Origin: Xenopus tropicalis
Lineage: Eukaryota > Chordata > Amphibia > Anura > Pipidae
Assembly: GCF_000004195.4 (NCBI RefSeq)
Contig: NC_030677.2
Location: forward strand, 60,394,222 to 60,458,221
Direction of reading: 5' to 3'
DNA: 64,000 nucleotides
The translations under genes and the position numbers were made by a program. This document shows positions 53,901 through 59,864 of the stretch, in pieces. Under the pieces are notes generated by a model. That model had not been told where the DNA came from and ran no database searches. It saw nothing but the letters and a program-made list of their open reading frames with translations. Each line of letters opens with the position of its first letter. Position 1 is the first letter of the stretch.

Positions 53901-56900
53901 GAAATGTGGTGAGTGTTTTTTTTTGCTACTTTTCCATATGTGTTCAAGACAATACTGTGGTATAGATACAGAGCTTTTAAGTGATACTATTATCATTAAA
54001 GGACAAGGAAAGGCTACTAAAGAGTTAATCCCAAGCTGCAGGCATACCTTCAGTTGTCTCAATAATGCCCTTAAGTCTCCCCATATTTCAACCGTTCAGA
54101 TGATCAGAAGCCAGACAGGAAGAAAGAACGCTGAGCTGGGTAAAGAGGGTTCCCAAAATGCATCGCTCCTGCACGGAGACTAAAACCAGCACTTTAGGCA
54201 GCGCAGAATATCCAAGGCTATTGTGATACTAATATCTACAGTTAGTATTACTGGTTGTATATATATAGTTTATGTATGTGAGTGTATAGATTGGTTAGTA
54301 TAGGTTGTGTGCTGGGTTTACTTGGATGGGTTGAACTTGATGGACAATGGTCTTTTTTCAACCCTTTGTAACTATGTAACTATGCATGCATCTACCTCTT
54401 TTGTGAGCGCGCACAAACAGGAGCTGTCCCCTTCACACGGACCCTCCCACTACGGGCACTCACCAATAGCAAGCCGGTTGCTATGGTGACGCGCTATACA
54501 CAGAAGTAATCTGAACAGCGCGCCTAGGCTCAAGGGGGAGGGAATGTTGCGCATGCGCAGTGTAGTGTGCTGAAGGAAAAGAAGTGGGCATCCCACTTTC
54601 AAGATGGCGGCGCGGTTCACTAAAGCGATGGTAAACTTTGAAGTAAGTTTAACTTGTTTTTGTAACTTATTCTTGCAATAATAGAGCCAAAACTATAGCG
54701 TTTTAGATTAAGAGTAGTAGGACTATTGAATGGTATCCTTTATAGATTTTGCCTTTCCTTCTCCTTTAAAAAAGCAGAGCCAGTTATTTGCAGAGGGTTG
54801 CACTTATAGACATGCATGGAGACAGAGAGACCTTCTTTATAACACAATATTCCAGAGGATGCTAATCCTTCTCTAAAACTGTCCCAAAGTTCTCTGCTGC
54901 CTCTTTAAAGCAGTGGTCCAAACTTAATTACTGATGCAAGAACTTTCAGAAGAACGCGTTGCTGCGATTTGCTGAAGTTGCCTAGAGAGGAAACTTCAGG
55001 AGACTTCGGCAAATCGTAGCAGCGCGTGTTCCATCCCACCAGCAAGATTGTAAATCAAGGCAACTTCCGGCGACTTCCGGAAATTGTAGCAACGCGTATG
55101 CCATCTCACCAGCGATTTATATTCTTGCTGGTGGAATGGCATTGCGGGGAGATTAGTTGCCCGTAGCAATGAAGATTTGTTGCGGGGCGACTAATCTCCC
55201 TTTCTGCCACTGCCTTTATAGAAAGCCAGCTTGGTACTGCTACATCATTCATCCCTCCTGGTATCTAACATACAGAGATTAGTGTGCACATTTTAGTTTC
55301 TGGATATTATATTGTAATTAAATCTAAGGAGGGAGGACATACTGCTGTTAATTGTTTGATCCAAAAGCTTTGTTTACTGTTTTCAGCTGCATTTAAAGGA
55401 ACAAAGAACATAAAATCAGTATTAAAGGACAGGTCTATCACTGGAGGGCACCAATTTGTTAAACACCCCAGTGAACAGCTGACCCTGAACAGCTGCCTGA
55501 GTTGGTTACTAGATCTGGTGCAAACTTCGCAACATTTAATGCATTACCACCATATATCAGCCCATTTATAGGTGGTTTGTCCTGTATGTGTATTAATGCA
55601 GGTAATGTAAATGGGCAGGAAATAATGAGAATAATATTTATTTCTTACTCCAGGTCCGAACAATAGTGACTGACACTGCATTTACTATCAATGAATTGGA
55701 GGAATTGTATGCTCTCTTCAAGGTATGTGTCAAGCACATCCTTTAGTATGGGAAGGATGAATGGTCAACAGAGAGAACAACTGGGCATTAAGAAATTACC
55801 ACTGTTGCTTTAGGGTACTCCACCTTCTCTCATAAAGTATGTGCAGTAAGGTGGGAGACTGGGGTTAGAATAGTATTCAGGCCACCTCTTACTGGGTTGG
55901 TTCAGTTGCCCACCAAAGAAAATTTTTTTTTTTTTGTTTGGCCAGAAGAGGGCAGCTAAGATATCTAAGAATCTAAACAATAGATAATCACCAAAGGCTT
56001 TAAGACCTTTAGGGTGAAGACACACTGGCCTACTAGTAGAAGCTGCTTGTCACGGCTACTGAACGCCAGAAAATACCCTGCCATAGACAATACTGAGAAT
56101 TGCCTCTGCTAAAACACATGTAGAGACAATTATCAGTAAATGATCAGCATTGTCTATTTTTGTAGCCACGACAAGTAGCTGCTACTAGTAGCCCTATGTG
56201 TCTTCACCCTAATAGTGTAAAGCTTATGAAGCATTTATATAGAACCTCTCCTACAAGAGCAGTGAATAGATACCCTCAAGAAAAGTGCTGCCACAGATGG
56301 CATGTACTTTTAAAGGGAGAATAAACCCACCTTTTCTACATGAGCCCATTCAGTTGGGTTTATGTAGAAAAGATGCCACTATTTGAAATGCCAAATTTAA
56401 ATGTATTTTTTACACAGACATAATTAATTGCACAGACTGAAAGGAAACCTTGATAGTCTGACTCCATAGAAACAATTTCTATTTATTCAACCCCTCCCTC
56501 ACCTCTTCCCATTGTGAAATTATGGATTCTGGGATTTGAAGTCCCTTGGCTTTCCAGAGAATCTGAATACCACAGCAGGTCCCCAAGCATTCCTGATAAT
56601 AAATCCCATACCTCTACTGAGGTCCTAGAGGAGTATCAAATGGTCATCATGTGCACTGCAGTGATTTCTCTGAGCTAGGGCCCAGTTACACAAAACACCC
56701 TGTTAACAAAATATAGGCACTTTAGCACAGCCAGATAAGTCATCTAAAAATATGGACAAATTACATTCAAGTTTAATTTAAAACCTGACCCTTATTTCAA
56801 TGGATGTTGCAGGCGGAGCACCTAACTAGTTGTTACTGGGGAGGCAATAGCAGCGCAGTGGAGCGCCATGATCCCAGCCTACCGTACTTGGAACAGTATC

Positions 56901-59783
56901 GCATAGACTTCCAGCAATTCAAGGGCATGTTCTGCTTGCTCTTTCCATGGGCTAGTGGAGCACACACCGATGTGATGGCCTTCCGGCTCTTTCGCCTGCT
57001 GGATGAAAATGGAGACTGCTTAATTAACTTCCGAGAATTTGTCTCTAGCCTGAGTAAGTCAATGTTTTAAGGAACCTACGTATTCTAACAAGATGGATGA
57101 ATATTTAAGAAAGACTTTCTACTGTGATTTCTGTTTATAATATAGCATAATTATATTTGTAAGCATGGGTTAGATGTCTGCATTCCCCTTTACAACTTTA
57201 TTTGCTCAGGAAGATTTGCAAGGAAGTTTTGGACATTTAATAGCAATGCATTTTTTCACCTCTGGAGAAATAAATCACAAGAGTAGATTATAATTGGTCC
57301 ATTATAGCATCTTATTTTACCTTTCCGGTCTAATGCTAATATTTAGAGCTGTGTAGTAATTTCCTGACTGGGCAGGTCAGTATATCTTAAACCTGTCTAT
57401 ACACAGGCAATTTGTCAGCAATTCGATGGTCTGTGCATGCCCCCAAAACAATGCCCATCCCATTCATTATCAGAGCTGGGCTAGTACAGTTTCTGTCAGG
57501 CAAGCTTGGAGTATTCTTTACCACGTGATTCAGCTAGCTTATTACAGACTTTCAAGAAAAAGAAATGTTGTAAAGTCGTACAATTGTGCAGTTGCATATA
57601 CCAGGGTAATTCTGTTCTTATTCTATTTATGCTTAGGTGCTGCATGTCACGGTGATCTCACAGAGAAACTGAAGCTTCTGTACAGGATGCATACATTGCC
57701 TGGTACGTGCATGTGGCGCTGAGGACAGCAGCCATTTATATGATCAACTACTAAGTGCTATGTACAGAGACCCTTCCCATAGGTACTGCAAATAGAAATT
57801 GTCTATATATGTGTTTCAGATTCCACATTCACTCTTGAATATGCAGTTAATTCCCCTGTAACTAGGGATGAGCGAATTTTTTCTTAAAAAAAAAAAAACA
57901 CCTATAAACTCCAATGGCTGGAAAAATTAAAAAGTCACACAGTAGCCCCAAAAAAGTTACCCTTGATTTCTATTCATTTTGCAAATCTTTTCCATTTTGC
58001 ACATTTTTCATTGAAGCAAAACAGGACAGATTCACTCATCACTACCTATAATCTTTGGTTCCGTTTTAATCAGTTTGGACATAACAAAACACTTCCTCCT
58101 ATTAGTCTCTACATCCCTAAATTGGAATAGAGAAGAAATACAGGCAGATTGACAATGCAGAGGAGCTGCTTGCTTTCTGCATGTATATATTTGCAAATAT
58201 TCCTGCTCTCTGTTGTCCCATTTGCCCCTTGTGAAGGTTAATGACATTAAACGATTTTTAGATTTATTTAATGAAATAGGACTTGACTATATTTAAGAAG
58301 CCGTGACTTCAATGGGATAAGCTTTGTTACAGATCTTTTTGTGCAGTTGTCTTTAAATTACATGCTAATGCTCACCATTCCTGCTCACATTACTTTCATC
58401 CTCTTGTGTGTTCAAAGATCCGTCCCCTGAACAGGAAGAGCCTGACTCTGCGTTTGAGGCCACTCAGTACTTTTTTGAAGATATTACACCAGAGTGCAGC
58501 CAAGGTAGGCATATAAAGAGGTGAAGAATACATTTTCAATGGAGGTGTAGTACTATGAAATAAAGTGAAATGAGTGGAACCAGTGGCACGGGAAATGTAG
58601 TACAATGAGCGAAATAAGTGGAACCAGTGGCACAGGAAATGTAGTACAATGAGCGAAATAAGTGGAACCAGCGGCACAACTAGAATACTGGGACCAATAG
58701 CAACATTATTTTAGTGGCCCCTCTTTTTTTCCATTAACGAATAAGGACGGAGTCAAATCCAGAATTCTGTTTAACAAAATTGTGCAGTTGCACCCTATAT
58801 GGCCAGCTGCACAAGTGCTTTTTGCACCATTAGCGGAAAAGGTCTTTATATCTTGCAACAAGTAAATTTTAGGTCAGTCAAAAGACTTTCACGTGTCTGT
58901 ATAGCCCTATGGACACAGCCACCCAACATTTCCCAAACAACACTTGGAGGAAGTTCAGCTTCCCCTGTCTGCATTATCTGCGACAGGACACCAGTCAGGT
59001 TGGTAAGATTCGACTTGCAGCACAATGTATTGTACAGTGAGGACCAGAGCTAAAAATTAGCAATAGGTTACTGATCATTGCCTAACATTTTGACACCCTC
59101 CGGTGAGCATACCTCTCCTTCTCCTTTACAGGCCGGACTTGTGGAAAGGCCACAAAGGCCCGGGCCTAGGGCGGCAAAAATTGGGGGGTGGCATGCCGCC
59201 CAGCCGCACCAAAATATTAAAGTTTTTCGCGCATACGGAGCAATGGGGACCTCTCCCCTACTGCTCCGCATGCGCGGGGGGAGGTTCGCCGTTCGCGCAT
59301 GCGCAGGGGGGGGCGACAGAGAGGGGGCGGCCTCGGGGCGCCCGGCAAACAAATCCGGCCCTGCTCCTTTAAACTGGTGATGGCTGCTGGTTGGTTGCTA
59401 TGGGTCACTGTTCCTGGGCAAACTTAGTGCATTTTGTTACATACCTACCTCCCTTAGTGTGAGAAGAGAGCATCATACAGATTATTAACTTGCTGCTTTA
59501 TTGGCAAGCACAGAGCAGGCAACGGCATTACCATCCTAAACATCACAGTTTGTGTTTCAATTAATATGTAGAATGCAAACTTATATGTGGGTTTTAAGTT
59601 TCTGTTACTCCTTTTCTTTTTTAAGTGAAAAAGATGACAAGCCAGGACAGTCGGCTCTACCTCCGTATGTGGGCACAAGAAAACAGAAGTAAACAAAAAG
59701 TTGACAAGGAACTTCCTAGGCTAAACCAGGTAATACTAGTTATGTTCCCAAGAATGCTTTCCTTGATTACATTATGTATGTAA

Positions 59784-59864
<81 letters not shown>

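Noticed and set aside
59068..59408. Several GC-rich open frames around 59.1-59.4 kb
   Set aside because: They arise from a GC-rich hAT-like MITE with few stop codons; no domain is present.
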